Below, piece after piece: positions 31,685-41,972 of a DNA stretch of 64,000 bases (position 1 is the first letter of the stretch; each line of letters starts with the position of its first letter). Origin of the DNA: Comamonadaceae bacterium (GTDB lineage Bacteria; Pseudomonadota; Gammaproteobacteria; Burkholderiales; Burkholderiaceae_C); contig CANGLW010000005.1 of NCBI GenBank assembly GCA_947454955.1, positions 1 to 64,000 on the forward strand. Reading direction: 5' to 3'. Position numbers and translations under genes: made by a program. The notes beneath the pieces were generated by a model. It ran no database searches. It was not told the origin of the DNA and was given only the letters and a program-made list of their open reading frames with translations.

Positions 31685-32830
31685 ATGAAACGCACCTGGC
31701 TTCTTTTTTCGCAAACCATCACGGTGCTGCTGGCCCTGTATTTTGTGGTGCTCACGCTCAAGCCCGAGTGGCTGAGCCATCGCCCGGTTAATTTCTCGGT
31801 CATCCAAGCACCGGCCGGTAGCGCAGGCGCCGTTCCTGCGGGCAGTTTCAGGCTGGCCGCGCAAGCCGCCTCCAGCGCGGTGGTGAGCATCAACACCAGC
31901 AAAGCGGTGCGCCGCAGCCCGCACAGCAACGACCCCTGGTTCCGCTTTTTTTACGGTGACCAGCCCGATGAGCCGCAAAGCGGCCTGGGCAGCGGCGTGA
32001 TCGTCAGCCCCTCGGGCTACATCCTCACCAACAACCATGTGGTTGAAGGCGCGGACGACATCGAGGTGGTGCTCAACGATGGGCGCGCGGCACGCGCCAA
32101 GGTGATCGGCACTGACCCGGACACCGACCTGGCGGTGCTGAAAATTGAATTGGACAAGCTGCCGGTGATCGTGCTGGGCAACGCCGAGAACCTGCAGGTG
32201 GGCGACCAGGTGCTGGCCATTGGTAACCCCTTTGGTGTGGGCCAGACGGTGACCAGCGGCATCGTGAGCGCCTTGGGCCGCAGCGAGCTGGGCATCAACA
32301 CCTTTGAGAACTTCATCCAGACCGATGCAGCCATCAACCCCGGCAACTCGGGCGGCGCGCTGGTGGACACCCAAGGCCAGTTGCTGGGCATCAACACCGC
32401 GATTTACTCGCGCTCAGGCGGCAGCATGGGCATCGGCTTTGCCATTCCGGTGAGCACCGCGAAGATGGTGCTCGAAAGCATCGTGGCCGAGGGCCAAGTG
32501 ACCCGCGGCTGGATTGGCGTGGAGCCCAACCCGATCTCGCCTGAGATGGCCGAGACCTTTGGCACCAAAGCCACGCAAGGCGTGGTCATCACCGGCGTTT
32601 TGCAAAATGGCCCGGCCGCCAGTGCCGGGGTGCGCCCGGGCGATGTGGTGGTGAAGGTGGCAGGTCAGCCGGTGTTGTCTGTGGCCGATTTGCTCGCAGC
32701 CGTGGCGGCTTTGAAACCGGGCAAGGCTTACAGCTTTGAGATTGACCGACAGAACAAATCAGTGGCCCTGTCCATCACCCCGGCTGTGCGGCCTAAGCCG
32801 CGCAATGTGTCGCAGGCCAAGAACCGCTGA
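31685..32830 (+). CDS. HtrA/DegS-type serine protease, membrane anchored, one PDZ domain
   Basis: Periplasmic quality-control protease of 381 aa. An N-terminal helix (about 5-25) anchors it with no cleavage site evident. The trypsin-like domain has triad His118 (TNNHVVEG), Asp148 (DTDLAVL) and Ser222 (NPGNSGGAL). One PDZ domain follows (about 275-365). This single-PDZ, anchored layout is like DegS/AlgW rather than the two-PDZ DegP, so it may act in regulated proteolysis such as anti-sigma cleavage; that is inference. It lies between divergent YkgJ-family and convergent tatC genes. Confidence 0.9.
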   Translation: MKRTWLLFSQTITVLLALYFVVLTLKPEWLSHRPVNFSVIQAPAGSAGAVPAGSFRLAAQAASSAVVSINTSKAVRRSPHSNDPWFRFFYGDQPDEPQSGLGSGVIVSPSGYILTNNHVVEGADDIEVVLNDGRAARAKVIGTDPDTDLAVLKIELDKLPVIVLGNAENLQVGDQVLAIGNPFGVGQTVTSGIVSALGRSELGINTFENFIQTDAAINPGNSGGALVDTQGQLLGINTAIYSRSGGSMGIGFAIPVSTAKMVLESIVAEGQVTRGWIGVEPNPISPEMAETFGTKATQGVVITGVLQNGPAASAGVRPGDVVVKVAGQPVLSVADLLAAVAALKPGKAYSFEIDRQNKSVALSITPAVRPKPRNVSQAKNR

Positions 32831-32866
32831 ATGATCGGAAATCGCTGATCGCTGAACGCTGAAGGC

Positions 32867-33655
32867 TCAAGCCCCAGCGTCTTCAGCTTCTTTGTCGGGC
32901 GCTTGGGTGTGTTTGATGAAGAACTTCGCAGCCAGCAAACCCACTTCGTACAGCAGGCACATGGGCACCGCCAGGGCGAGTTGCGAGACCACATCGGGCG
33001 GCGTGACGATGGCTGCGATGATGAAGGCCAGCACCACAAAGTAGCCGCGGAAATCGCGCATTTTCTCCAGGCTCACAATGCCCATGCGCGCCAGCACAAT
33101 CACCACAATCGGCACCTCAAACGCGAGGCCAAAGGCCAGGAACATGGTGAGCACAAAGCTCAGGTATGCCTCGATGTCAGGCGCGGCGGTGATGCTCTTG
33201 GGCGCAAAGCTTTGGATGAACGCAAACACCTGCCCGAACACGAAGAAATAACAAAACGCCACGCCAAAGAAAAACAAGAGCGTGCTGGAGACCACCAGGG
33301 GCAGCACCAGTTTTTTCTCGTGCGCGTACAAGCCCGGCGCCACAAAGGCCCACGCCTGCCAAAGGATGAAGGGCAGCGCCAGCAAGAAGGCCGTCATCAA
33401 CAAAATTTTCAGCGGCACCATGAAGGGCGAGATCACCGAGGTGGCGATCAGCGTGGCGCCTTTGGGCAGCGTGGCAATCAGCGGCGCGGCCAGGATGTCG
33501 TAAAGCGCAGCCGGGCCGGGATACAGGCCCAGGATGATGCCCGCCACCGCCATGGCCACGATGGCTTTGAGCAGACGATCGCGCAGCTCCATGAGGTGCT
33601 GCACAAAAGGCTGTTCGGAGCCGGCCAGTTCGTCGGTGGAGTTGGAGTCAGCCAT
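32867..33655 (-). CDS. tatC: Twin-arginine translocase subunit TatC
   Basis: Receptor core of the Tat system, which exports folded proteins. The 262-aa protein has six hydrophobic helices and the TatC signature lines FVQHLMELRDRLLKAI near residue 20 and ISPFMVPLKI. VLAFIIAAIVTPPDVVSQ occurs near the C-terminus. Last gene of tatABC. Likely cargo in this window includes the Rieske protein and the ABC binding protein at 17883. Confidence 0.95.
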   Translation of the reverse strand: MADSNSTDELAGSEQPFVQHLMELRDRLLKAIVAMAVAGIILGLYPGPAALYDILAAPLIATLPKGATLIATSVISPFMVPLKILLMTAFLLALPFILWQAWAFVAPGLYAHEKKLVLPLVVSSTLLFFFGVAFCYFFVFGQVFAFIQSFAPKSITAAPDIEAYLSFVLTMFLAFGLAFEVPIVVIVLARMGIVSLEKMRDFRGYFVVLAFIIAAIVTPPDVVSQLALAVPMCLLYEVGLLAAKFFIKHTQAPDKEAEDAGA

Positions 33656-33709
33656 GCGCTTGTGTTGTGGTTGTTCGAAGGCGGGCCAGTGTGGCCCACC
33701 GTGCTGGGC

Positions 33710-34189
33710 TTAGTTGAATTTCTGAGGCCGGAAACGCGCCACACGGGCCGCGCCTGAGAGCGCTTTGGTGCGCACGCCGTTGCGGGCTTTGTACCACTGC
33801 GGGGTGGCGCCGGTTTTGAGGCGCCAGTTTTTCTTGGGGTGTTTGTACTCGGGGTAGACCGGCTCGGGCTCGGCCAGGGGCGTGTGGTCCACGCTCACGC
33901 CGTTCAAGCCGCTGGTGGCATCGCTCCAGGATTTCTCGAAGTCGCTGGCGCTGCTTTGCACCGAGGAGTTCACCTCGTTGGCGGCGGTCTCCACCGTCTC
34001 TTTCATCTTCTTGAGCTCGTCGAGCTCCATCGAGCGGTTGACTTCGGCCTTCACATCCGACACGTAACGCTGCGCCTTGCCCAGCAAGGTGCCCACGGTG
34101 CGGGCCACGCGAGGCAGCTTCTCCGGCCCGATGACGATGAGCGCCACCGCACCAATGAGTGCCATTTTCGAAATGCCGAGATCAATCAC
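33710..34189 (-). CDS. tatB: Twin-arginine translocase subunit TatB
   Basis: Single-span subunit of the Tat receptor complex. It begins [20 protein letters not shown], followed by [13 protein letters not shown], the TatB hinge and amphipathic helix. A long charged, probably coiled tail follows. At 159 aa it is longer than TatA, as expected for TatB. Confidence 0.93.
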   Translation of the reverse strand: MIDLGISKMALIGAVALIVIGPEKLPRVARTVGTLLGKAQRYVSDVKAEVNRSMELDELKKMKETVETAANEVNSSVQSSASDFEKSWSDATSGLNGVSVDHTPLAEPEPVYPEYKHPKKNWRLKTGATPQWYKARNGVRTKALSGAARVARFRPQKFN

Positions 34190-34233
34190 AAACGAGCCGA
34201 TCTGTGCTCACGCACAAGAACCTACAAAACCGA

Positions 34234-34473
34234 TCAAGACTTGGTCTTGGCTTCCACGTCGATGGTGGTTTTCTCAGCGGGCGCACCAGCCACTTGCGCA
34301 GCAGGCTTGTCTTCGGGCTTGGCATCAGACGAGCCGCCTTCTTTCATGCCGTCTTTGAAGCCTTTGACCGCGCCGCCCAGGTCACCGCCCAGGTTTTTGA
34401 GTTTCTTGGTGCCGAAGACCATCACGACGATCAACAACACGATGAGCCAATGCCAAATAGAAAACGAACCCAT
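34234..34473 (-). CDS. tatA: Twin-arginine translocase subunit TatA
   Basis: Pore-forming subunit of the Tat system, 79 aa. The N-terminal helix [20 protein letters not shown] is followed by [20 protein letters not shown], the invariant FGxKKL hinge and amphipathic helix. It is the first tat gene, 102 bp after hinT on the same strand, and 44 bp from tatB. Confidence 0.94.
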   Translation of the reverse strand: MGSFSIWHWLIVLLIVVMVFGTKKLKNLGGDLGGAVKGFKDGMKEGGSSDAKPEDKPAAQVAGAPAEKTTIDVEAKTKS

Positions 34474-34575
34474 GTCTAACTCCTGTTCAATGTTTGGATT
34501 CTAAGCGCCTGAAATTTCCCTGCCCTGAGGCGGGTCAGATTCACTTGCACCTGGGTGACAAGGCGCAGATGCAGC

Positions 34576-34944
34576 TCAACCCTTCAGCCAGGGGCGCGGG
34601 CCACCCATGATGTGGATGTGCAGGTGGTGCACCTCTTGGCCGCCCTCGGTGCCGGTGTTGCTCACCACCCGAAAGCCCCCGTTGGGGTAAGGGTTGCAGC
34701 CTTCTTGGGCAGCTAACTTGGGGGCGAGCACCATCATGCGGCCCAAAAGCGCCTCATGCTCAGGCCCGACATGCGCCAGCGAGGCAATATGGGCCTTGGG
34801 GATCATCAAAAAATGCACCGGCGCCCAAGGCGCGATGTCATGGAAGACAAAAATGTCTTCGTCTTCATACACTTTTTTCGACGGAATCTTGCCCGCCACG
34901 ATTTTGCAAAAAATGCAGTTCTCGTCGGTGTGGTGGTGGGTCAT
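34576..34944 (-). CDS. hinT: HIT family purine nucleoside phosphoramidase-like protein
   Basis: A 122-aa histidine-triad hydrolase of the Hint branch, acting on AMP-linked amides in vitro. The zinc-finger-like CIFCKIVAGKIPSKKVYED near the start and the triad HHLHIHIMGG near the end identify it. I use ATG 34944; an in-frame TTG four codons upstream exists. It follows hisE in the same direction, a common betaproteobacterial order. Confidence 0.93.
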   Translation of the reverse strand: MTHHHTDENCIFCKIVAGKIPSKKVYEDEDIFVFHDIAPWAPVHFLMIPKAHIASLAHVGPEHEALLGRMMVLAPKLAAQEGCNPYPNGGFRVVSNTGTEGGQEVHHLHIHIMGGPRPWLKG

Positions 34945-34987
34945 GGTCTGCTTCAAGTTCTACGTAGGTCTGATCTAAGGTCAAGGC

Positions 34988-35356
34988 TTACTCGGATTTT
35001 TCGCGGGCCAGGGCTTTGCGCAAGGCCTTTTCTTCAATGCCCGAGGTGCCTTCGCGGCGCGCCAACTCGGCCACCACGTCTTCTGGGGTCAAGCCATAGT
35101 GGGCCAAGGCGATCATGCAGTGGAACCACAGGTCGGCCACCTCGTTGACCACTTTGTCCTTGGGCGCACCGTGGTCCGCGTCTTTGGCGGCCATGACCAC
35201 CTCGGTGGCTTCTTCGCCGATTTTCTTCAGAAAAGCGTCTGGGCCTTTGTGCAGCAAGCGGGCCACATAGCTGCTCTCGGGGTCGCCGCCATGCGCGGGC
35301 AAGCGGCTTTCAATCACTCGGGCCAAGCGGGCCAGCACGTCTTGGGGGGTGGTCAT
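34988..35356 (-). CDS. hisE: Phosphoribosyl-ATP pyrophosphatase HisE
   Basis: Second step of histidine synthesis: hydrolyses PR-ATP to PR-AMP. The 122-aa protein begins [18 protein letters not shown] and contains [16 protein letters not shown] and EVADLWFH, the MazG-like metal-binding helices. It is separate from hisI, unlike the fused enterobacterial HisIE. Its start lies 1 bp from the hisI stop. Confidence 0.94.
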   Translation of the reverse strand: MTTPQDVLARLARVIESRLPAHGGDPESSYVARLLHKGPDAFLKKIGEEATEVVMAAKDADHGAPKDKVVNEVADLWFHCMIALAHYGLTPEDVVAELARREGTSGIEEKALRKALAREKSE

Positions 35357-35357
35357 C

Positions 35358-35753
35358 TCAGGCCTTTTTGTAAATCGTGTCGGGGTCTTTGAGCACCGGC
35401 TCCACGGCAGTCCACTGCCCGTCTTTGAGCACGCTGTAAAAGCAGCTGTGGCGCCCGGTGTGGCAGGCAATGCCAGGCTCATGCCCGGTTTGGGTGATGG
35501 CCAGCAGCACCACGTCGTTGTCGCAGTCAATGCGGATCTCGTGCACGGTTTGCACATGGCCCGACTCTTCGCCCTTGAACCACAGCTTGTTGCGCGAGCG
35601 GCTGAAGTAAACCGCGCGGCCGAGCTCGGCCGTCTTGGCCAGGGCCTCGCGGTTCATCCAGGCGAACATGACCACGTCTTTGCTGGACTGCTCTTGCGCG
35701 ATGACCGGCACCAGGCCTTGGGCATCCCACTTGACCTCGTCAAGCCAGCTCAT
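35358..35753 (-). CDS. hisI: Phosphoribosyl-AMP cyclohydrolase HisI
   Basis: Third step of histidine synthesis: opens the purine ring of PR-AMP. The 131-aa protein has the zinc-ligand motif HTGRHSCFY and the substrate loop [19 protein letters not shown]. It overlaps hisF by 4 bp. Confidence 0.95.
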   Translation of the reverse strand: MSWLDEVKWDAQGLVPVIAQEQSSKDVVMFAWMNREALAKTAELGRAVYFSRSRNKLWFKGEESGHVQTVHEIRIDCDNDVVLLAITQTGHEPGIACHTGRHSCFYSVLKDGQWTAVEPVLKDPDTIYKKA

Positions 35754-36559
35754 AACTGCACCTCTTGGCGCACCGGAATACCGGCCTGCGCCATGCGCGC
35801 TTTGGCTTGGGCCACGGTGTATTCGCCGTAGTGAAAAATGCTCGCCGCCAGCACCGCGTCGGCGCCACCCAGCTTGATGCCGTCCACCAGGTGGTCGAGG
35901 TTGCCCACACCACCCGAAGCGATCACCGGCACGTCCACCGCGTTGCTCACCGCGCGGGTGAGTTGCAAATCAAAACCCGACTTGGTGCCGTCGCGGTCCA
36001 TGCTGGTGAGCAAAATTTCACCCGCGCCGCGCTGCGCCATGTGCGCGGCCCACTGCACCGCATCCAGCCCGGTGTTCTTGCGCCCGCCGTGGCTGTACAC
36101 ATCCCAGCCGTCGCCAATCGGTGCGCCGTTGACCAAACGCTGCGCATCTTCAGCGCTGCGGCGCTTGGCATCAATGGCCACCACGATGCACTGCGAACCG
36201 TACTTGGCCGAGGCGTCAGAGATGACTTGCGGGTTGGCAATGGCCGCCGAGTTGAAACTGGTTTTGTCCGCGCCGGCGTTGAGCAAGCGACGCACATCGT
36301 CGACCGTGCGCACACCGCCACCCACCGTCAAGGGAATGAAGACCTGGCTGGCCACCGCTTCGATGATGTGCAAGATCACATCACGCCCATCGCTGGTGGC
36401 AGTGATGTCTAAAAATGTGAGTTCGTCAGCGCCTTGTTCGTTGTAGCGTGCGGCAATTTCCACCGGATCGCCAGCGTCGCGCAACTCCACAAAGTTCACG
36501 CCTTTGACCACGCGGCCGCCCGTCACATCCAGGCAGGGGATGATGCGTTTAGCGAGCAT
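35750..36559 (-). CDS. hisF: Imidazole glycerol phosphate synthase cyclase subunit HisF
   Basis: TIM-barrel subunit that, with HisH, makes imidazole glycerol phosphate and AICAR. The 269-aa protein begins [22 protein letters not shown] with catalytic Asp in PCLDV and the second Asp in [12 protein letters not shown]. It is separated from hisA by an unusual 197-bp gap with a large hairpin, while most his genes here nearly touch. Confidence 0.95.
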   Translation of the reverse strand: MLAKRIIPCLDVTGGRVVKGVNFVELRDAGDPVEIAARYNEQGADELTFLDITATSDGRDVILHIIEAVASQVFIPLTVGGGVRTVDDVRRLLNAGADKTSFNSAAIANPQVISDASAKYGSQCIVVAIDAKRRSAEDAQRLVNGAPIGDGWDVYSHGGRKNTGLDAVQWAAHMAQRGAGEILLTSMDRDGTKSGFDLQLTRAVSNAVDVPVIASGGVGNLDHLVDGIKLGGADAVLAASIFHYGEYTVAQAKARMAQAGIPVRQEVQL

Positions 36560-36593
36560 TGAACAAACCCATCATGCTGCCAGCCGGGGTGAT

Positions 36594-36671
36594 GTGGGTG
36601 TTTCCTGCAGCGAAATCAAGGAGGAGGCGCCCAAAGGGCGCCGGGGGACATTCGCGGAAGGGAATACCCAC
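36594..36671. repeat. Long imperfect hairpin element between hisA and hisF
   Basis: Bases 36594-36614 pair with 36651-36671 over 21 positions with two mismatches and two G-T wobbles (outer arms GTGGGTGTTTCC and GGAATACCCAC). Inside is a perfect hairpin GGCGCCC-AAA-GGGCGCC (36626-36642). Just outside, GTCGCCCTGGC occurs twice (36672-36682, 36723-36733). The 197-bp gap has no credible gene. It resembles, from memory, dispersed Comamonadaceae intergenic repeats. Confidence 0.55.
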
Positions 36672-36756
36672 GTCGCCCTGGCTAGAGTGCCCAGCGAACA
36701 CATGGCTGCTCTCAATACCTAAGTCGCCCTGGCAAACCACACCAGCTTCCAAGAGA

Positions 36757-37497
36757 TCAATCATTGAGCTCATCAGCCAATTTTTGTGCAGCGGCAAAGT
36801 CCAGGTCGCCGGTGTAAATCGCGCGGCCGCAAATCACACCTTCCACGCCTTCGTCTTCCACCGCGCAGAGCTTTTCAATGTCGGCGATGTTGCTCAGGCC
36901 GCCCGAAGCAATCACGGGGATGGTCAGGGCTTGGGCGAGTTTGACGGTGGCTTCGATGTTGATGCCTGAGAGCATGCCGTCACGGCCGATGTCGGTGTAG
37001 ATGATGGACTCCACACCGTAATCTTCAAATTTTTTGCCCATGTCCACCACATCGTGGCGGGTGAGTTTGCTCCAGCCGTCGGTGGCGACTTTGCCGTCTT
37101 TGGCATCCAGCCCCACGATGATGTGGCCGCCAAAGGCGGTGCAGGCGTCTTGCAAGAAGCCGGGGTTCTTCACCGCGGCCGTGCCGATGATGACGTAGCG
37201 CAGACCAGCATCGAGGTAACGCTCGATGGTGTCGAGGTCACGGATGCCGCCGCCGAGTTGCACGTCGATCTCGCCACCCACCTCTTTCAAGATGCTGCGG
37301 ATCGCGGCTTCGTTTTTGGGTTGGCCGGCAAAGGCGCCGTTCAGGTCCACCAGGTGCAAGCGGCGCGCGCCCTTGTCCACCCAGCTGCGGGCCATCACGG
37401 CGGGGTTCTCACCGAAGGTGGTGGATTGGTCCATGTCGCCTTGCTTGAGGCGCACGCAATGACCGTCTTTCAAATCGATCGCGGGGATGAGCAGCAT
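36757..37497 (-). CDS. hisA: ProFAR isomerase HisA
   Basis: Fourth step of histidine synthesis, an Amadori rearrangement on a TIM barrel. The 246-aa protein starts [21 protein letters not shown] and has the second catalytic Asp in [25 protein letters not shown] is the phosphate-binding loop. It is 3 bp downstream of hisH. Confidence 0.95.
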   Translation of the reverse strand: MLLIPAIDLKDGHCVRLKQGDMDQSTTFGENPAVMARSWVDKGARRLHLVDLNGAFAGQPKNEAAIRSILKEVGGEIDVQLGGGIRDLDTIERYLDAGLRYVIIGTAAVKNPGFLQDACTAFGGHIIVGLDAKDGKVATDGWSKLTRHDVVDMGKKFEDYGVESIIYTDIGRDGMLSGINIEATVKLAQALTIPVIASGGLSNIADIEKLCAVEDEGVEGVICGRAIYTGDLDFAAAQKLADELND

Positions 37498-37500
37498 GAA

Positions 37501-38157
37501 TTAAGGGTTCCAGTGAAGGAAGTTGCGGTACAGCGCAAGCCCGTGGGCGGCACTTTTTTCTGGGTGAAACTGGGTAGCGAAAATATTATCGCGTGCCACG
37601 GCCGAGGTAAAGAGCGCGCCGTAGTCGGTCTGGCCCACGCTGTGCTCGGCGTTGGTCGGCCGGGCATAGAAGCTGTGCACAAAATAAAAGTAGCTGTTGT
37701 CGGGCACACCCGCCCACACCGGGTGAGCGCGGGTTTGCTGCACCTGGTTCCAGCCCATTTGCGGCACTTTGAAGCGGCTGCCATCGGCCTGCAGGCGCCC
37801 GGCCACATCGAACTTGATGACCTCACCGGGAATCAGCCCCAGCGACGGGGTGTTGCCCTCGGCGCTGTGGTCCAGCAGCATTTGCATGCCCACACACACC
37901 CCAAACAGCGGTTTGCTGGCGGCGGCTTCCATGACGGCGTCACGCAAGCCGCAGGCGCTGAGTTCGCGCATGCAATCGGGCATGGCGCCTTGGCCAGGCA
38001 GCACGATGCGCTCAGCAGCGCGCACGTCATCGGGGTTGGCGGTGACGATGACCTCAAAGCCAGAACCGGCCGCAGCGGCGTGCACGGCTTGGGACACCGA
38101 GCGCAGGTTGCCCATGCCGTAGTCCACCACCGCCACTGTTTTTGCTCGCGAATTCAT
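37501..38157 (-). CDS. hisH: Imidazole glycerol phosphate synthase glutaminase subunit HisH
   Basis: Class I glutamine amidotransferase that feeds ammonia to HisF. The 218-aa protein starts [20 protein letters not shown]; catalytic Cys is in FGVCVGMQ, and the His/Glu pair is in TQFHPEKS. A longer frame upstream is not needed. The 66-bp gap to hisB shows no strong feature. Confidence 0.95.
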   Translation of the reverse strand: MNSRAKTVAVVDYGMGNLRSVSQAVHAAAAGSGFEVIVTANPDDVRAAERIVLPGQGAMPDCMRELSACGLRDAVMEAAASKPLFGVCVGMQMLLDHSAEGNTPSLGLIPGEVIKFDVAGRLQADGSRFKVPQMGWNQVQQTRAHPVWAGVPDNSYFYFVHSFYARPTNAEHSVGQTDYGALFTSAVARDNIFATQFHPEKSAAHGLALYRNFLHWNP

Positions 38158-38223
38158 AGCTGAATATTCAAGAACCGCAGGGCTTGGAGCCACTTAGCGC
38201 GCCAAACCGTGTGATGTCATCCC

Positions 38224-38820
38224 TCAAAGTGAGCCCTTGGTGGATGGGATCATGCCGGCCGAGCGCGGGTCAAGCTCGATGGCCGCACGCAGCGCGCGGG
38301 CAAAGGCTTTGAACACGGTTTCGCACTGGTGGTGCGCGTTCTCGCCGCGCAGGTTGTCGATGTGCAGGGTCACGAAGGCGTGGTTCACAAAGCCCTGGAA
38401 AAACTCAAAGGCCAGCTGGGTGTCGAACGCGCCAATCATGCCGCTCTTGAAGGGCACATGCATCTCAATACCGGGGCGGCCCGAAAAATCCACCACCACG
38501 CGGCTCAGGGCCTCGTCCAGCGGCACATAGGCATGGCCATAACGGCGGATGCCTTTTTTGTCGCCCATGGCTTGTGCAAACGCTTGGCCCAGGGTGATGC
38601 CCACGTCTTCGACGGTGTGGTGACCGTCGATGTGCAGGTCGCCCTGGCAATCGATCTCCAGGTCAATCAGGCCGTGGCGGGCGATCTGGTCGAGCATGTG
38701 GTCGAAAAAACCGATGCCGGTGGACAGCTTGGCCAGACCGGTGCCATCCAAGTTGAGCTTGACGGTGATCTTGGTTTCAGCGGTGTTGCGCGTGACTTGC
38801 GCTGTACGGGGCGTGCTCAT
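38224..38820 (-). CDS. hisB: Imidazoleglycerol-phosphate dehydratase HisB (monofunctional)
   Basis: Dehydrates imidazole glycerol phosphate to the acetol phosphate. The 198-aa protein is the dehydratase alone; the HisN-type phosphatase domain of enterobacterial HisB is absent. Manganese-binding histidine motifs [13 protein letters not shown] and [11 protein letters not shown] are present, with repeats later ([16 protein letters not shown]). It overlaps hisC by 4 bp. Confidence 0.95.
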   Translation of the reverse strand: MSTPRTAQVTRNTAETKITVKLNLDGTGLAKLSTGIGFFDHMLDQIARHGLIDLEIDCQGDLHIDGHHTVEDVGITLGQAFAQAMGDKKGIRRYGHAYVPLDEALSRVVVDFSGRPGIEMHVPFKSGMIGAFDTQLAFEFFQGFVNHAFVTLHIDNLRGENAHHQCETVFKAFARALRAAIELDPRSAGMIPSTKGSL

Positions 38821-39899
38821 AAGGCTTCTTTCAAGGCCAGCAACAAACGCTGGTTTTCCTCAGGGGTGCCCACGGTCAGGCGCAGGCATTCCGAGAGCAA
38901 TGGGTGCATTTTAGAAACGTTCTTGATCAGAACACCCTGCTTTTTGAGCTTCTCAAAGCTGCTGGCCGCATCTTTGACTCGGATGAGCAACATATTGGCC
39001 TGACTGGGGAAGACCTGTACGCCCAGTTTGGGCAGCGCTTCCAAAAGCATAGCGCGCTCTTGTTTGATGGCCTGGGCCTGTGCTTCGAATGTGGGGGCGT
39101 GCTCCAGCGCGAACAAAGCACACTCGTAATCGAGCACGCTGATGTTGTAGGGCGGGCGCACTTTGTCCACCTCTTGCACCAGGGCTTTGGGGCCGATCAT
39201 GTAGCCCAGACGCACACCGGCCAAACCGAATTTGGAGAGGGTGCGCATCAAGAGCACATGGCTGTAGTTGGCGATGCGGTGGATGAACGAGTCGCTGGCA
39301 AAGGGCTGGTAAGCCTCGTCCACCACCACCAAACCACCGGCTTGGCCTGCGGCCTCGATGATGGCCAGTATGCTGTCCACGTTCCACAAATTGGCGGTGG
39401 GGTTGTTGGGGTAAGCCAGGTAGACGATGGCCGGGCGGTACTGCGCAATCGCTGACAACATAGCCGGGGTGTCGAGCTCAAAATCTGCGGTCAAGGGCAC
39501 GCCGTGGAAGGCCAGGCCTTGCAGCTGCGCGCTCATGGCGTACATCACAAAGCCGGGCACGGGGGCGATTACGCTCGCGCCTGGTTTGGCGCAAGCCAAA
39601 GCCAACAGCGAGATGAGTTCGTCCGAGCCATTGCCCAGCATCAACTCAAAGCCTGCAGGCATGCCTGCGTGCGCGGCCAGGGCGGTGCGCAAATCGTTCA
39701 CGCGGCCGTCCGGGTAGCGGTTCAGCGCCAGGCGACCCAGGCGCTCACCGAGCTTGGTTTGCAGCTCAGCGGGCAAGGTGTAGGGGTTCTCCATGGCGTC
39801 GAGCTTGACCATGTCGCCCGCGTCTTGCACCACATAGGCGTGCATGGCGAGCACGTCGTCGCGGATGCAATTCAATGGCATGCTCACGGCATCGCTCAT
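38817..39899 (-). CDS. hisC: Histidinol-phosphate aminotransferase HisC
   Basis: PLP-dependent class I/II aminotransferase of 360 aa. The cofactor lysine lies in [14 protein letters not shown], with NPTANLW and VVDEAY upstream. Overlaps of 4 bp with both hisD and hisB tie it into the his operon. Confidence 0.94.
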   Translation of the reverse strand: MSDAVSMPLNCIRDDVLAMHAYVVQDAGDMVKLDAMENPYTLPAELQTKLGERLGRLALNRYPDGRVNDLRTALAAHAGMPAGFELMLGNGSDELISLLALACAKPGASVIAPVPGFVMYAMSAQLQGLAFHGVPLTADFELDTPAMLSAIAQYRPAIVYLAYPNNPTANLWNVDSILAIIEAAGQAGGLVVVDEAYQPFASDSFIHRIANYSHVLLMRTLSKFGLAGVRLGYMIGPKALVQEVDKVRPPYNISVLDYECALFALEHAPTFEAQAQAIKQERAMLLEALPKLGVQVFPSQANMLLIRVKDAASSFEKLKKQGVLIKNVSKMHPLLSECLRLTVGTPEENQRLLLALKEAL

Positions 39900-41257
39900 G
39901 CGGCACCCCGCATCGGTGGCACCGGTTGCAAGCGCAATTCGGCGGCGCGGGCGTGGGCTTGCAGGCCCTCGCCATAGGCCAACTCGGCCGCGACTTTGCC
40001 CAGGGTTTGCGCGCCCTGCTCGCTCACCTCAATCAGGCTGGAGCGTTTTTGGAAGTCGTACACACCCAGTGGGCTGGAGAAACGCGCGGTGCCGCTGGTG
40101 GGCAACACGTGGTTGGGGCCAGCGCAGTAGTCGCCCAGCGACTCGCTGGTGTAAGCGCCCATGAAAATCGCGCCGGCGTGCTTGAGCAAAGGCTCCCAAC
40201 GCGCAGGCTCGCGACTGGAAATTTCCAGGTGCTCGGGCGCAATCCGGTTGCTGATGTCGCACGCTTCTTCCATGCTGCGGGTGTGGATCAAAGCACCACG
40301 GTCGTTGAGCGACTTGGCGATGATGGCTGCGCGCGGCATCTCGGGCAGCAGCTGGTCGATGGCGGCTTGCACCTGGGCGATGAAGGCCGCATCAGGGCAC
40401 AACAAAATGCTTTGCGCCAACTCGTCGTGCTCGGCCTGGCTGAACAGGTCCATGGCCACCCATTCGGCGGGTGTGGAGCCATCGGCCAGCACCAAAATTT
40501 CACTGGGGCCGGCAATCATGTCAATGCCCACCTTGCCAAACACGCGCCGCTTGGCGCTGGCCACGTAAGCGTTGCCCGGGCCGGTGATTTTGTCGACCGC
40601 AGGCACGGTGGCCGTGCCATACGCCAAAGCGGCCACGGCTTGCGCGCCACCGATGGTGAAAGCGCGCGACACACCAGCCACATACGCAGCAGCTAACACC
40701 AACTGATTTTTTTCAGGCTTGGCTTGGCCTTCGCGCAGCGGCGTGGGCACCACCATGATGATCTCTTGCACGCCCGCCACATGCGCGGGGATGGCGTTCA
40801 TCAACACGCTTGACGGATATGCCGCTTTGCCGCCCGGCACGTAAATGCCCACGCGGTCAAGCGGCGTGACTTTTTGGCCGAGCAGTGTGCCGTCGGCGTC
40901 GCGGTAGCTCCAGCTCTCGCCGCTGGCCTTCTTTTGTGCCTCGTGGTAGCTGCGCACACGCGCTGCAGCCGACTCCAAAGCGCTGCGCTGCGCTGCGGGC
41001 AAAGCTTCAAACGCGGCTTTGAGTTCGGCTTGGGTGAGCTCCAACTCACCCACGGTGCTGGCCTTCAAGCCGTCAAAGCGTGCGGTGTACTCCAGCACTG
41101 CGGCGTCACCACGTTGCTGCACATCCGCCAGGATGTCGGCCACGCGCGACTCGATGGCTGCATCGGTGTCGCCCGACCAATGCAGGCGCGCTTGGAACTG
41201 CGCCTCAAAATCTACTTGAGCCGTTGACAGGCTTAAAGGGGTTGCTCTCAAAGTCAT
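39896..41257 (-). CDS. hisD: Histidinol dehydrogenase HisD
   Basis: NAD-dependent zinc enzyme performing the last two oxidations to histidine. I place the start at ATG 41257 ([10 protein letters not shown]), giving 453 aa; the upstream frame runs into hisG. Visible are [31 protein letters not shown] and the zinc-site [26 protein letters not shown] occurs near the C-terminus. Confidence 0.95.
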   Translation of the reverse strand: MTLRATPLSLSTAQVDFEAQFQARLHWSGDTDAAIESRVADILADVQQRGDAAVLEYTARFDGLKASTVGELELTQAELKAAFEALPAAQRSALESAAARVRSYHEAQKKASGESWSYRDADGTLLGQKVTPLDRVGIYVPGGKAAYPSSVLMNAIPAHVAGVQEIIMVVPTPLREGQAKPEKNQLVLAAAYVAGVSRAFTIGGAQAVAALAYGTATVPAVDKITGPGNAYVASAKRRVFGKVGIDMIAGPSEILVLADGSTPAEWVAMDLFSQAEHDELAQSILLCPDAAFIAQVQAAIDQLLPEMPRAAIIAKSLNDRGALIHTRSMEEACDISNRIAPEHLEISSREPARWEPLLKHAGAIFMGAYTSESLGDYCAGPNHVLPTSGTARFSSPLGVYDFQKRSSLIEVSEQGAQTLGKVAAELAYGEGLQAHARAAELRLQPVPPMRGAA

Positions 41258-41264
41258 AGCGCCT

Positions 41265-41924
41265 TCAAGCCTTGGCAGCCACGGCCGCCGCAAACGCGTC
41301 GATGATCTGGCGGATAGGCGCGGTCTTGAGTTTGAGCGCGGCTTGGTTGACCACCAAGCGCGAGCTGATGTCCATGATGTGCTCCACCTCGACCAGGTGG
41401 TTGGCCTTGAGGGTGTTGCCGGTGGACACCAGGTCCACAATCGCATCGGCCAAGCCGGTGAGCGGCGCCAATTCCATGCTGCCGTAGAGTTTGATGAGGT
41501 CCACGTGCACGCCTTTGGAGGCGAAGAATTCACGCGCAATGCCCACGTACTTGGTGGCCACCGTCAGGCGCGAGCCTTGGCGAACGGCAGCGGCGTAATC
41601 AAAACCTTCGCGCACCGCCACGCTGATGCGGCACTTGGCAATTTGCAAATCCAGCGGCTGCACCAGGCCGGCGTTGCCACCCCACTCGGCGGTGTGCTCG
41701 AGCAGCGTGTCTTTGCCGGTGATGCCCACATCGGCCCCGCCGTACTGCACATAGGTGGGCACATCGGTGGCGCGCACCAGCACCACCCGCACCTCAGGCT
41801 GGTTGGTGGCCAGGATGAGCTTGCGGGTTTTGTCCGGATCGTCCAGCACCTCGATGCCTGCGGCGCGCAACAGCGGCAGGGTTTCGTCAAAGATGCGTCC
41901 TTTGGACAGGGCGAGCGTGATCAT
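41265..41924 (-). CDS. hisG: ATP phosphoribosyltransferase HisG (short form)
   Basis: First and committed step of histidine synthesis. The 219-aa product begins [19 protein letters not shown] and has the P-loop-like [14 protein letters not shown] near the end. It is the short form without the C-terminal regulatory domain; such enzymes need HisZ for activity and feedback, and no hisZ is in this window. It follows murA after about 48 bp. Confidence 0.95.
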   Translation of the reverse strand: MITLALSKGRIFDETLPLLRAAGIEVLDDPDKTRKLILATNQPEVRVVLVRATDVPTYVQYGGADVGITGKDTLLEHTAEWGGNAGLVQPLDLQIAKCRISVAVREGFDYAAAVRQGSRLTVATKYVGIAREFFASKGVHVDLIKLYGSMELAPLTGLADAIVDLVSTGNTLKANHLVEVEHIMDISSRLVVNQAALKLKTAPIRQIIDAFAAAVAAKA

Positions 41925-41972
41925 GCGCGGGGGGCTTTCAAAACATGTATTTTCGCACTGTGCGGCCAAGCC

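Noticed and set aside
36549-36797. An 82-codon minus-strand frame between hisA and hisF
   Set aside because: It spans the long hairpin and overlaps both genes; no RBS or similarity visible, better explained as repeat DNA.
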